Source: Schaalia dentiphila ATCC 17982 (lineage in GTDB: Bacteria > Actinomycetota > Actinomycetes > Actinomycetales > Actinomycetaceae). From it: 64,000 nt of DNA. The position numbers were made by a program, and so were the translations under genes. Where the stretch lies: NCBI RefSeq assembly GCF_000154225.1, contig NZ_DS264586.1, positions 960,527 to 1,024,526 on the forward strand, written 5' to 3'. The notes beneath the pieces were generated by a model, which searched no databases, had not been told where the DNA came from, and saw nothing but the letters and a program-made list of their open reading frames with translations. Of this stretch, positions 43,778 through 52,125 are shown piece by piece; position 1 is the first letter of the stretch, and the number at the start of each line of letters is the position of its first letter.

Positions 43778-45327
43778 TGAAGGTCATGGCTCAGATCGCG
43801 ATGGTGATGAACCTCGACAAGTGCATCGGCTGCCACACCTGTTCGGTCACCTGCAAGCAGGTGTGGACGAACCGCGACGGCACCGAGTACATCTGGTTCA
43901 ACAACGTCGAAACCCGTCCCGGCGTGGGCTACCCCCGCGGTTGGGAGGACCAGAAGAAGTGGAAGGGCGGCTGGAAGCGCACCGCCACGGGCCGCCTCGT
44001 TCCCCGTCAGGGCGGACGTGTCGCCTCGCTCGCGAAGATCTTCGCGAACCCGACGCAGCCGACCATGAAGGACTACTACGAGCCGTGGACGTACGAGTAC
44101 GACAAGCTGCTCCAGGCGCCCGCGAACTCCCGCGCGATCCCGACGGCTCGCGCGAAGTCCAAGATCACGGGCGAGCACATCGACAAGCCCGAGTGGGGTC
44201 CGAACTGGGACGATGACCTCGGTGGCTCCATGGAGACCCTGGATCAGGACCCGGTCCTGCACCAGATGAACCTCCAGGTCGCTAAGACCATCGAGGACGC
44301 GTACATGTTCTACCTGCCTCGCATCTGCGAGCACTGCCTGAACCCGACCTGTGTGTCGGCGTGCCCCTCGGGCGCGATGTACAAGCGCTCCGAGGACGGC
44401 ATCGTCCTGGTCGACCAGGATCAGTGCCGCGGCTGGCGCATGTGCGTCTCCGCCTGCCCCTACAAGAAGGTCTACTTCAACCACAACACGGGCAAGGCCG
44501 AGAAGTGTACGCTGTGCTACCCGCGCCTCGAGGTCGGCCAGCCGACCATCTGCTCGGAGACGTGCGTGGGTCGCCTGCGTTACATGGGCGTGCTGCTCTA
44601 CGACGCGGACCGCGTCACCTGGGCCGCCTCCCAGGAGGATGAGCGCGACCTGTACCGCGCCCAGCGCGAGATCCTGCTGGACCCGAACGACCCGCAGGTG
44701 GTCGCCCAGGCTCAGGCCAACGGTGTTCCCCACTCGTGGATCACGGCCGCCCAGCAGTCCCCGATCTGGAAGCTCATCACCGAGTACGAGGTCGCCCTGC
44801 CGCTGCACCCCGAGTTCCGCACCCTGCCGATGGTGTGGTACGTGCCGCCGCTGTCCCCGGTCGTCGACCAGGTGACCGCGACCGGTTCCGACGGCGAGGA
44901 CCATAGGGTCCTGCTGTCCGCCATCTCGCAGATGCGCATCCCGATGGAGTACCTGGCCGGCCTGTTCACGGCCGGAGACACGGCACCCGTGGAGTTGGCG
45001 CTGCGTCGCCTCGCCGCGATGCGCTCCTACATGCGCGACGTCTTCGTCGACAACCCGACGAACGAGGAGATCCCGGCCTCCGTGGGCATGAGCCCGGAGA
45101 AGGTTAAGGAGATGTACCGACTGCTGTCGATCGCTAAGTACGACGACCGCTTCGTCATCCCGACCGCCCACCCCGAGATGCCCCGCGGCATCAAGGAGCT
45201 CGAGGGCTGCCCGGTGTCCTACGATGTCGAGGCCTTCCACGGCCTGGCCCCCGCCACGTCGAATCGCCCGATGGGTGGCTCGTCGCCGGAGGGACGCCAG
45301 ATGCTCCCCCTTGAGGTCGTTCGATGA
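43777..45327 (+). CDS. narH: Respiratory nitrate reductase beta subunit
   Basis: A 516-residue electron-transfer subunit with four iron-sulfur sites: CIGCHTCSVTC at residues 16-26, CEHCLNPTCVSACPSG, CRGWRMCVSACPYKK (Trp in place of one Cys, as in the 3Fe-4S site) and CTLCYPRLEVGQPTIC. It passes electrons from NarI to NarG. It starts on the last base of narG and overlaps narJ by four bases. Confidence 0.97.
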   Translation: MKVMAQIAMVMNLDKCIGCHTCSVTCKQVWTNRDGTEYIWFNNVETRPGVGYPRGWEDQKKWKGGWKRTATGRLVPRQGGRVASLAKIFANPTQPTMKDYYEPWTYEYDKLLQAPANSRAIPTARAKSKITGEHIDKPEWGPNWDDDLGGSMETLDQDPVLHQMNLQVAKTIEDAYMFYLPRICEHCLNPTCVSACPSGAMYKRSEDGIVLVDQDQCRGWRMCVSACPYKKVYFNHNTGKAEKCTLCYPRLEVGQPTICSETCVGRLRYMGVLLYDADRVTWAASQEDERDLYRAQREILLDPNDPQVVAQAQANGVPHSWITAAQQSPIWKLITEYEVALPLHPEFRTLPMVWYVPPLSPVVDQVTATGSDGEDHRVLLSAISQMRIPMEYLAGLFTAGDTAPVELALRRLAAMRSYMRDVFVDNPTNEEIPASVGMSPEKVKEMYRLLSIAKYDDRFVIPTAHPEMPRGIKELEGCPVSYDVEAFHGLAPATSNRPMGGSSPEGRQMLPLEVVR

Positions 45328-46013
45328 GTACTTTCGTCGGCATTCCGCGTATTCCTACGGCCGCTCCGGAAACGGAGATGGATCCGCAGGACGCGCGCGG
45401 CGTGCGCATGGCGGTCTCGGTCCTCCTGGACTATCCGGGGGATGACTTCGAGACAAAGCTGGACGCGGTCGAGGAGGCTCTGGCGGACCTGCCGGAGTCG
45501 GCCTCGGCGCCCCTGGCCTCGTTCGTGAGCTACGCTCGCGCCGCTGGCCTGCGCGCCATGCAGACCACCTACGTGGAGACGTTCGATCAGCGCCGACGCT
45601 GCGCGCTCGGCCTGACGTATTACACGCACGGCGACACCCGCGGACGCGGCCAGGCCATCTTGGCCTTCAAGGAGATCCTGCGCCGTGCCGGTTTCGAGAT
45701 GGAACGCGAGGAGCTGCCCGATCACCTGCCGGTGGTCCTGGAGTTCGCGGCCTTCGACGAGACTGGCACGGCCGAGGGCCTTCTGCGCTCCAACCGCGAG
45801 GGTATCGAGGTGATCCGCACGGCGCTGCGCGCCGCCCACTCCCCGTACGCGCCGCTGCTGGACGCGCTGGTCGCGACGCTGCCCGAGCCGGACGAAAAGA
45901 CCATTGAGGGCTTCCGTAAGCTCATTAGCCAGGGGCCGCCCACCGAACTGGTGGGCGTGGGCGATCTGTCCGCGACGCCCTTCCCGACTTCCGATTCAAC
46001 GATGGGACGGTAA
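45324..46013 (+). CDS. narJ: Nitrate reductase assembly chaperone
   Basis: A 229-residue helical protein of the NarJ/TorD family, needed to insert the molybdenum cofactor into NarG but not part of the mature enzyme. LLDYPGDDFETKLDAVEEAL and TYVETFDQRRRCALGLTYYT (about residues 70-90) match the family core. The start overlaps narH as ATGA. Confidence 0.92.
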   Translation: MSTFVGIPRIPTAAPETEMDPQDARGVRMAVSVLLDYPGDDFETKLDAVEEALADLPESASAPLASFVSYARAAGLRAMQTTYVETFDQRRRCALGLTYYTHGDTRGRGQAILAFKEILRRAGFEMEREELPDHLPVVLEFAAFDETGTAEGLLRSNREGIEVIRTALRAAHSPYAPLLDALVATLPEPDEKTIEGFRKLISQGPPTELVGVGDLSATPFPTSDSTMGR

Positions 46014-46018
46014 CGTTC

Positions 46019-46795
46019 ATGGAATCCGCACTTTTGCATGCCGCGTCGGCACCTGCGACGCAGTCGCTGTCCTTCCTGGACATTGCCCTGTGGGTGGTCC
46101 TGCCGTACGTGTCCTTCGCGATCCTCATTGTGGGCCTCGCGTGGCGCTACAAGACCGACCAGTACGGGTGGACCTCTCGTTCCTCGCAGTGGAATGAGCC
46201 GACCATCCTGCGCTGGGCGTCGCCGCTGTTCCACTTTGGTGTTCTCTTCGTGTTCATGGGCCACGTCCTCGGCCTCGTGATCCCGAAGACCTGGACCGAG
46301 GCGGCCGGCGTGCCCCAGCACGTGTACCACCTGACGGCGACGATCCCCGGTACGATCGCCGGAATCATGACGATCGTCGGCCTCGCGCTGCTGATCTACC
46401 GCCGCCTGGTGGTCAAGTCGGTGCGCGTGGCGACGACCCGCATGGATATCGTCACCTACGTGATGCTGGCGATTCCGGTGCTCCTGGGCGGGGCTGCGAC
46501 CCTGCTTAACCAGGTGCTCGGTGGCCACGAGGGCTACGACTACCGCGAGACGATCTCCGTCTGGTTCCGTTCGATCTTCTACCTGCACCCGCAGGCGCAT
46601 CTGATGGTCGACGTGCCCGTCAGCTTCAAGCTGCACATCGTCGCTGGCCTGCTGCTCTTCTGCGTGTGGCCGTTCACCCGCCTTGTGCACGCGGTGAGCG
46701 CGCCGGTCGGCTACGTGGCGCGTCCCCCGGTGATCTACCGGTCGCGCGACGAGCACCGCACGCATGAGATGACGCGCGGCGGTATGTCGGACTGA
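46019..46795 (+). CDS. narI: Respiratory nitrate reductase gamma subunit (cytochrome b)
   Basis: A 258-residue protein with five membrane helices. His residues in FHFGVLFVFMGHVLG (helix 2) and in HLMVDVPVSFKLHIVAG (helix 5) are placed to bind the two b-type haems. It oxidises menaquinol and anchors NarGH. It is the last nar gene; a terminator follows at 46863. Confidence 0.95.
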   Translation: MESALLHAASAPATQSLSFLDIALWVVLPYVSFAILIVGLAWRYKTDQYGWTSRSSQWNEPTILRWASPLFHFGVLFVFMGHVLGLVIPKTWTEAAGVPQHVYHLTATIPGTIAGIMTIVGLALLIYRRLVVKSVRVATTRMDIVTYVMLAIPVLLGGAATLLNQVLGGHEGYDYRETISVWFRSIFYLHPQAHLMVDVPVSFKLHIVAGLLLFCVWPFTRLVHAVSAPVGYVARPPVIYRSRDEHRTHEMTRGGMSD

Positions 46796-47097
46796 TTGAC
46801 GGCGGTGAGCGCCGCGGTTCCCCGCCCACTGGGCGAGGTCGTGGTGCGGTGATCGCAAGGGCCGGGGGCGAGCGCATGCTCGCCCCCGTGTCTTTATCGG
46901 GGTCTCCTCATTTTCATCGGTATGAATCGAGTAATAGGCCCTGCGTAATGCGACCGATTGCTGGCATTGGCCGTGCAAGCGGCCCTCCGTGATGGGTAGA
47001 ATAAAGCGCACTTTGTAAGTAAGGTAACAGCTTTATTGCCGTTTGGAGATGTCCGTCATGGGTATTTCCGCTGATTATGAGGGAGAGAGGATATGTC
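46796..47097. other. Intergenic region between narI and the HTH-MoaD gene
   Basis: The left part ends the nar operon (terminator at 46863-46888). The right part is AT-rich, with TAGAAT at 46997-47002 overlapping an 8-bp inverted repeat AATAAAGC (47000-47007) and GCTTTATT (47030-47037). This would suit a promoter with an operator for the regulator gene that follows. Confidence 0.45.
46863..46888 (+). terminator. Terminator of the nar operon
   Basis: An 11-bp stem CGGGGGCGAGC/GCTCGCCCCCG (46863-46873 with 46878-46888, loop GCAT), followed by TGTCTTT. Confidence 0.85.
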
Positions 47098-48093
47098 ATG
47101 AGTGATACCTCCCGCGCTCGGCCGCTGGCTGAAACGCTCGCCGCTATGGCGGCGTTGACCCCTGCGCAGCATGCGCTGTTGGAGCGCATCTCGCACCATG
47201 TGACGCCCGTGACCGTGGCGGAGCTGGCTCAGGAAGCTGGCTTGCACGTGTCGAGCGTCCGTGAAACCCTCGAGGGCCTCTTTGTCCTCGGTTTGGTCGA
47301 GAAGCAGCAGCTTCCCTCGTCGAGGCGAGGCCGTCCCGCTCTGGGGTATTCGACGATGACCCCGGCGGATCCTTCGTTTGCGGCGCAGATGCTGCACCAG
47401 CTCACTTCGTCGCTGCTGGCGTGGCTGCGCGTTGACGCGGACGATCCGGCGGCCTCGGTGCGTGAGATTGGCTCGCGTTGGGCGGATGCGGCTCTCGAGA
47501 CGATGGCGGTGCCTGATCATAGCCATAACCCGAACCGTCGTCCCGTGCGCGACACCTTCAATATTGCTGCCCATCTGGGCAAGGTGCGCCTGTTCATGAA
47601 CGCCATGGGATTTGCGTCCATCCCGCACGAGACCGATCCGATGGCGGTCGTGCTGACAGCCTGCCCGTTTACGGAGCCGGGTACTGCCGACGACCTGGCA
47701 CTTGAGCTGCGCCGGGGTATTGTCGAGCGTGTGTTTGAACGGACGGCGACGGGTTTTGCCACCTGGTCACTGGAGACGGATCCGTCCGATCCGCTGCGTC
47801 TGACCGTCTATATTCGACGGCTTGATGAGGCGAACCCGAAGCCGCTGTCGACGACCCTTCACTTCTTCGGTGGCGCAGCCGAGGCGGCCGGTGGGTATAT
47901 GCGTGAACTGCCCTCCGACGAGACCCCCGCGACCCTGGGTGAACTCATCGATCAGCTCAGCTCAGAGAGCCCTGAGCTGGAGCGAATCCTCGCCGTGTCG
48001 AGCTACCTGGTCAACGAGCGCTCCGCTCGTCTGGATGCCGAGCTTGCGCCCGGCGCGCGCGTCGACGTGCTGCCTCCGTTCGCTGGCGGGTGA
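47098..48093 (+). CDS. Winged-helix regulator fused to a C-terminal MoaD domain
   Basis: A 331-residue three-part protein. Residues about 25-85 form a winged helix (VTVAELAQEAGLHVSSVRET, then wing SSRRGRPALGYS) like COG2345/ArsR-type regulators. Residues about 95-235 resemble the sensor half of that family, including VVLTACPFTEP, but without the second conserved Cys seen in iron-sulfur-binding members. Residues about 250-331 are a complete MoaD: STTLHFFGGAAEAAGG at the start and VDVLPPFAGG at the very C-terminus, giving the Gly-Gly end that is adenylated and thiocarboxylated. It precedes moaE, moeB and mobA, and no other moaD is visible, so it probably supplies MoaD to MoaE while also binding DNA. 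The ATG at 47098 follows GAGAGG; an ATG seven codons earlier is possible. Confidence 0.85.
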   Translation: MSDTSRARPLAETLAAMAALTPAQHALLERISHHVTPVTVAELAQEAGLHVSSVRETLEGLFVLGLVEKQQLPSSRRGRPALGYSTMTPADPSFAAQMLHQLTSSLLAWLRVDADDPAASVREIGSRWADAALETMAVPDHSHNPNRRPVRDTFNIAAHLGKVRLFMNAMGFASIPHETDPMAVVLTACPFTEPGTADDLALELRRGIVERVFERTATGFATWSLETDPSDPLRLTVYIRRLDEANPKPLSTTLHFFGGAAEAAGGYMRELPSDETPATLGELIDQLSSESPELERILAVSSYLVNERSARLDAELAPGARVDVLPPFAGG

Positions 48094-48107
48094 GATTTTT
48101 TAGTCAT

Positions 48108-48150
48108 TTGTGTGGGGCGGTCAGGGTTGTAGAATAATTTTGACCGCTCC
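48108..48150 (+). promoter_or_regulatory. Candidate promoter with operator-like inverted repeat before moaE
   Basis: TTGTGT (48108-48113) and TAGAAT (48130-48135) are 16 bases apart. GGGGCGGTCA (48114-48123) and TGACCGCTCC (48141-48150) form a 10-bp inverted repeat, one arm in the spacer and the other just after the -10 box. A protein bound there would block polymerase. It could instead be a weak hairpin in the transcript. Confidence 0.45.
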
Positions 48151-48194
48151 CTCGTAAGATGAAGGGGAAGACACCCCCGTCCCTGGAGGACCCC

Positions 48195-48614
48195 ATGTCA
48201 GCTGAGATTGCAACCGGCATCACCGATGAGCCGCTGGATACTGGCGCGCTGATTGATAGCGCACGTCGGGATACGTGTGGTGCTGTGGCGTCCTTTATTG
48301 GTGTGGTGCGTAACCATGACGGCGGAGAGAGCGTGGACGCGATCGAGTATTCCTCTCACCCTTCGTCGCAGCAGATTCTGCGGGACATCGTCATGGAGTT
48401 CAAGGATCGTCCGGGAGTGCACCGCATCGTCGCGTGGCACCGCGTGGGGTATCTGGAGATCGGCGAGGACGCGATGGTCGTTGCCGTCGCGGCCGAGCAT
48501 CGCGCGCAGGCGTTCCGTGCGGTTGAGACCATCGTCGAGGACGTGAAGGCGAAGCTCCCGATCTGGAAGAAGCAGGAATTGACTGACGGTTCGCACAACT
48601 GGTCGGGTCTGTGA
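48195..48614 (+). CDS. moaE: Molybdopterin synthase large subunit
   Basis: A 139-residue MoaE from the ATG at 48195, preceded by GGAGG; a longer frame upstream lacks a start signal. VASFIGVVRNHDGG, WHRVGYLEIGEDAMVVAV and KLPIWKKQEL carry the active-site Arg, His and Lys residues. It transfers two sulfurs from MoaD to cPMP. MoaD is the C-terminal domain of the preceding protein. moeB follows one base later. Confidence 0.94.
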   Translation: MSAEIATGITDEPLDTGALIDSARRDTCGAVASFIGVVRNHDGGESVDAIEYSSHPSSQQILRDIVMEFKDRPGVHRIVAWHRVGYLEIGEDAMVVAVAAEHRAQAFRAVETIVEDVKAKLPIWKKQELTDGSHNWSGL

Positions 48615-48615
48615 G

Positions 48616-49440
48616 ATGACGATCGGCGATCCTTATTCCCGTGATGCGGCCGTCTCGGGGCGCACCGTCGCGCTTCCGCTGATCAATCAGCCCGTCCCGT
48701 ACGAGGCTGGGGATCCTGCGCTGGAACGTTTCCGTCGCAATTGGCTGGTGTCCGGTATTGGCGAGGCCGGCCAGGCGCGCCTGGCGGCCGCACGCGTGCT
48801 CGTGGTGGGCGCGGGCGGCCTCGGCTCCCCCGTCCTCCTGTACCTGACGGCGGCGGGCATCGGGACGATCGGCATCTGCGATTCCGACGTGGTCGAGGTG
48901 TCGAACCTTCAGCGTCAGCTCCTGCATGGTGAGGGTGACGTGGGGGATCCGAAGCCGGATTCCGCGGTGCGTCACCTGAACGGGCTGAATTCCTCGGTGC
49001 GCTTTGAGCGCTACGGGCACGTGACCCGCGAGTGGCTGGATGAACATGGTCGCGAGTGGGACCTGATCGTCGAGTGCACGGATAGCTTCGACTCGAAGTA
49101 TCTGGTGGCGGACTACTGCGCAGATTCCGGTGTTCCGCTGGTGTGGGGCACGGTCGTGTCGATGGCCTTCCAGGTGAGCGTGTTCTGGTCTGCGGCACCG
49201 GCCCCCGTGCCGTCGCTGACGCTGCGGAGCCTGCACCCGGTCAAGCCTGCCCCCGGGACGACCCCGGCCTCGCCGAAGGTTGGCGTGCTCGGTCCCGTGG
49301 TCGGCCAGGCGGGCACCGCGATGGCGACGGAGGCGATCAAGCTGCTGGTGGGCTTCGGTGAGCCGCTGATCGGGCGCGTCCTCATGACGGATGCGGCGAC
49401 GCAGCGCGCCGACGTGCTGACCTTCGCCCCGTGGGGCTGA
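48616..49440 (+). CDS. moeB: MoeB/ThiF-type adenylyltransferase without zinc cysteines
   Basis: A 274-residue E1-like enzyme expected to adenylate the MoaD Gly-Gly end. The nucleotide site is VVGAGGLGSPVLLYL, with NLQRQLLHGEGDVGDPK and the catalytic Asp in IVECTDSFDSKY. The paired Cys motifs that bind zinc in E. coli MoeB and ThiF are missing: where CYRC-like and PSCAEAGVLG-like stretches are expected, this protein has SLTLRSLHP and SPKVGVLGPVVG. Only three Cys remain in the whole protein. The region between is otherwise aligned and in frame, so the change looks accommodated rather than a break. Confidence 0.88.
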   Translation: MTIGDPYSRDAAVSGRTVALPLINQPVPYEAGDPALERFRRNWLVSGIGEAGQARLAAARVLVVGAGGLGSPVLLYLTAAGIGTIGICDSDVVEVSNLQRQLLHGEGDVGDPKPDSAVRHLNGLNSSVRFERYGHVTREWLDEHGREWDLIVECTDSFDSKYLVADYCADSGVPLVWGTVVSMAFQVSVFWSAAPAPVPSLTLRSLHPVKPAPGTTPASPKVGVLGPVVGQAGTAMATEAIKLLVGFGEPLIGRVLMTDAATQRADVLTFAPWG

Positions 49441-49445
49441 GCCCC

Positions 49446-50063
49446 GTGGCCGCGCCGCGCGCTGACGTCGCTGCGATCGTCGTCGGTGGCGGTGGGGGAG
49501 AGCGCCTGGGTGGCGTCTCCAAGGCGGATCTGATGCTGGGTGGCGTGCGATTGATCGACCGCGTCTGCGGGGTCTTGACGGAGGCGTGCGCTGCGGGTTG
49601 CGTGGCTGTCGTGCCGCCCAGTGTGCGCGTCCCGGATGGCGTCGCACGCACCCTCGAGGATCCGCCGGGCGGCGGCCCGCTGGCCGGTATCGACGCGGGC
49701 TTGCGCGCGCTGAGCGTCGGCGACGACGTCCTCGTCGTGGTTGTTTCCGTCGATGCTCCAGGCGTGGGTGCTTTCCTGCCCGCTCTCCTCGAACCCGCGT
49801 TGAGGGAGGGGGTCGAGGGGCGCATCGTGCGGGGCGGGGACCCCGAGCCTTTCGACCAGTACCTGATGGGCGTCTACCGGGCCGCCCCCCTGCGCCGCGC
49901 CATCGACGAGGCCGTGGCCGCCTACGGCTCGGTTCGGGGCGTGGGGGTTCGTCGGGTGCTGCGCGCCCTCGACGTCGAGCGGGTGAGTGTGGGCGCTGAC
50001 GTCTGCAGGGACATCGATACCCCTGAGGATGTGGCCTGGTGGGAGACATTTCTGAGCAATTGA
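49446..50063 (+). CDS. mobA: Molybdenum cofactor guanylyltransferase
   Basis: A 205-residue nucleotidyltransferase starting at GTG 49446 (GTG at 49431 is an alternative that overlaps moeB). The GTP-binding loop VGGGGGERLGGVSKADL is a variant of the usual AGGxSxRMGxxK. DDVLVVVVSVDAPGV holds the metal-binding Asp and DIDTPEDVAWW is the usual C-terminal motif. It turns Mo-molybdopterin into the MGD form that NarG needs. Last gene of the moaE-moeB-mobA run. Confidence 0.85.
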   Translation: MAAPRADVAAIVVGGGGGERLGGVSKADLMLGGVRLIDRVCGVLTEACAAGCVAVVPPSVRVPDGVARTLEDPPGGGPLAGIDAGLRALSVGDDVLVVVVSVDAPGVGAFLPALLEPALREGVEGRIVRGGDPEPFDQYLMGVYRAAPLRRAIDEAVAAYGSVRGVGVRRVLRALDVERVSVGADVCRDIDTPEDVAWWETFLSN

Positions 50064-50138
50064 TTTGTCAGTAACGTGCTTTTGGGTGTAGGTTTAGCTA
50101 GTAAGTATCTAGTGACCCATCCCACTTAAGGCGTGCTC

Positions 50139-52013
50139 ATGAATCTTCGTCACGGACAACTGTGGCAGCGACTCGGACTGGCAGTGCTGTCAGGAATTCT
50201 TGTCGCCTCCCTCGCTCCCGCCACTGCCGCCGCTCCGACAGATGGCCAGAACATGCATGGCGACATGGAGTCTACCGACCTCGATGCGTCGAGCTCCGAC
50301 TCCGGCGTTTCCGCCCCCGACACCGCGCAGGACCGTGCGGCCTCGGACGGTGCTGATGCGTCCGATGCCGCCGAATCCGCGGATTCCGCAGACGAGGCCA
50401 CGGTCTCGTCCGAGGAAGAAAGCGTGGACGGCATCGACGCGCAGGTCTACACCTTCCCCGGCACGAATGGCCCCACCCGCATTCATATCCTGACGACGAC
50501 GGGTTCGGCGGACGCCATCTTGCTCGAGTCTCGCGGCGTCTTCGCCATGATCGACGGCGCGGAGGGTGTTGGGGCTCCGGATGGCAAGGATCCGCGTTAC
50601 CCGCTGCGAGAGAGAGTTGTTAATGCTGCTCTCGGTGATACGGACTGGGTGCTTGGCTACATGTCCAACCATGGCGTCACCTCCTCGAACCTCGCGTTCT
50701 ACCTGGGAACGCACGCGCACTCCGACCACATCGACAACGCGGATGAGATCATCAAGAAGTTCCGTCCGAAGGTCATTCTCAGTCCCGAGTATTCCGATGC
50801 GTGGATTACGGATAAGTCCCGCCTGTGGGACAACCAGTGGGTCTACGACAACATGATGGCGGCCGCGCGATGGGCTCAGGGCGCGTACGGAGCCTCGATC
50901 GTGCAGAACATCAAGGACTACAACACCCACATCGCGCTGGGTGATATGGATGTTCAGATCATCCCCACGGATCCGGCTGAAAACTACAAGAAGACCGGCG
51001 TGCGCGATGCGGACCTCATCGCATATACCGCGAAGGTGAGTGCCTTCGGGCATTCCGCCTACCTGGCCGCCGACCTGGAGACTCGTGGTGGTTACGAGGA
51101 CCGTATTGCTCCGATTGTTGGGCACGTCGACATGCTCAAGGCCGGTCACCATGGCCTGCCGAGCTCGAATTCGAGTGCCTTCATGAAGGCACTGAGTCCT
51201 TCCATGATCGCCCAGACCGGGCCGGAGTGGTACATCCCCGACAATCTGACTGAGAGCGTCATTCATGGAGATTCGTCGTGGGTGCCGATGATGGACCTCT
51301 GGTCGAGCGGGCACATTCCCTCGCTCATCGCGACTTTCGCCCCTTCCGGCATTTCATACAACGATCTGTCCGCCGCGTCCTGGGGGCATGAGTACGGCCT
51401 GGAAAATCCACGCGCCTGGTGGTTCAAGGGCGGCCGACCCGCGGCTACGACCGGCTGGTGGAAGGGGTCGAGCGGATCCTGGTACTACTTCGCCGGCAAG
51501 CCCTCCGCCGAGGCCAGCACCTGGGTGTATGACGGCGGCCAGTGGTACTGGATGGACGCGACGGGCGCGATGGCCGTAGGATGGACCCAGATTGACGGTC
51601 AGTGGTACTTCCTGCGTTCCTCGGGGGCGATGGCCACGGGCTGGATGAATAGTGGGAGCAACTGGTACTACCTGAGTGGCAGCGGCGCCATGGCCACGGG
51701 CTGGCTTTATGACGCGGGCTCCTGGTACTACCTGGACGCAACGACCGGCGCGATGGTCACCGGATGGAAACAGATCGGCGGTCAGTGGTACTTCCTAAAC
51801 TCGTCGGGCGCGATGGTCACCGGCTGGATGAATGACGGTGGCACCTGGTACTACCTGACCGGCAGCGGTGCCATGGCCACGGGCTGGATCCTGGACGGTG
51901 GCGCTTGGTACTACCTGGGTGACACGGGCGCCATGGCCACCGGTACGCAGGAGATCGACGGTCGCTCCTCGACCTTCTCCCTGTCGGGACGCTGGGTCGG
52001 CTACGCCTCCTGA
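50139..52013 (+). CDS. Secreted metallo-beta-lactamase-fold protein with choline-binding-like repeats
   Basis: A 624-residue exported protein. A signal peptide ends near APATAAA (about residue 32), followed by a Ser/Asp/Ala-rich linker to residue 100. The catalytic part (about 105-420) has the metal motif THAHSDH and a later LKAGHHG, as in ComEC/Rec2-type metallo-beta-lactamase-fold hydrolases. Residues about 435-620 are eight to nine repeats of roughly 20 residues with the pattern GxWYYLxxxGAMATGW, like the choline-binding modules that hold proteins to teichoic acids. It probably acts on the cell surface; substrate (nucleic acid, phosphodiester or lipid) is unknown. A related gene follows. 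Confidence 0.85.
   Translation: MNLRHGQLWQRLGLAVLSGILVASLAPATAAAPTDGQNMHGDMESTDLDASSSDSGVSAPDTAQDRAASDGADASDAAESADSADEATVSSEEESVDGIDAQVYTFPGTNGPTRIHILTTTGSADAILLESRGVFAMIDGAEGVGAPDGKDPRYPLRERVVNAALGDTDWVLGYMSNHGVTSSNLAFYLGTHAHSDHIDNADEIIKKFRPKVILSPEYSDAWITDKSRLWDNQWVYDNMMAAARWAQGAYGASIVQNIKDYNTHIALGDMDVQIIPTDPAENYKKTGVRDADLIAYTAKVSAFGHSAYLAADLETRGGYEDRIAPIVGHVDMLKAGHHGLPSSNSSAFMKALSPSMIAQTGPEWYIPDNLTESVIHGDSSWVPMMDLWSSGHIPSLIATFAPSGISYNDLSAASWGHEYGLENPRAWWFKGGRPAATTGWWKGSSGSWYYFAGKPSAEASTWVYDGGQWYWMDATGAMAVGWTQIDGQWYFLRSSGAMATGWMNSGSNWYYLSGSGAMATGWLYDAGSWYYLDATTGAMVTGWKQIGGQWYFLNSSGAMVTGWMNDGGTWYYLTGSGAMATGWILDGGAWYYLGDTGAMATGTQEIDGRSSTFSLSGRWVGYAS
51451..51960 (+). repeat. Tandem 60-63 bp repeats coding for cell-wall-binding modules
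   Basis: Eight to nine in-frame units coding for GWxxxxGxWYYLxxxGAMATG. The DNA repeats TGGTACTACCTG and GGCGCGATGGCCACGGGCTGG with small changes, so unit number may vary between strains by recombination. Confidence 0.85.
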
Positions 52014-52039
52014 TTGAGGCCTCGGCGATTATCCTCACT

Positions 52040-52080
52040 AAGCGCCGCCCGCCGCGTATTGACGCAGGTGGGCGGCGCTT
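52040..52080 (+). terminator. Hairpin between the two metallo-beta-lactamase-fold genes
   Basis: A 14-bp stem with one G-T pair (52040-52053 with 52067-52080), core AAGCGCCGCCC/GGGCGGCGCTT, lies 26 bases after the first gene. No T run. Confidence 0.65.
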
Positions 52081-52125
52081 GCCGGTTGTAGTGTGAGGGG
52101 ACACATCCTGAGCGAAAGGCCACTC

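Noticed and set aside
50139..52013. Sortase (LPXTG) anchoring of the first metallo-beta-lactamase protein
   Set aside because: No LPXTG-like motif or C-terminal membrane helix; the protein ends in wall-binding repeats.
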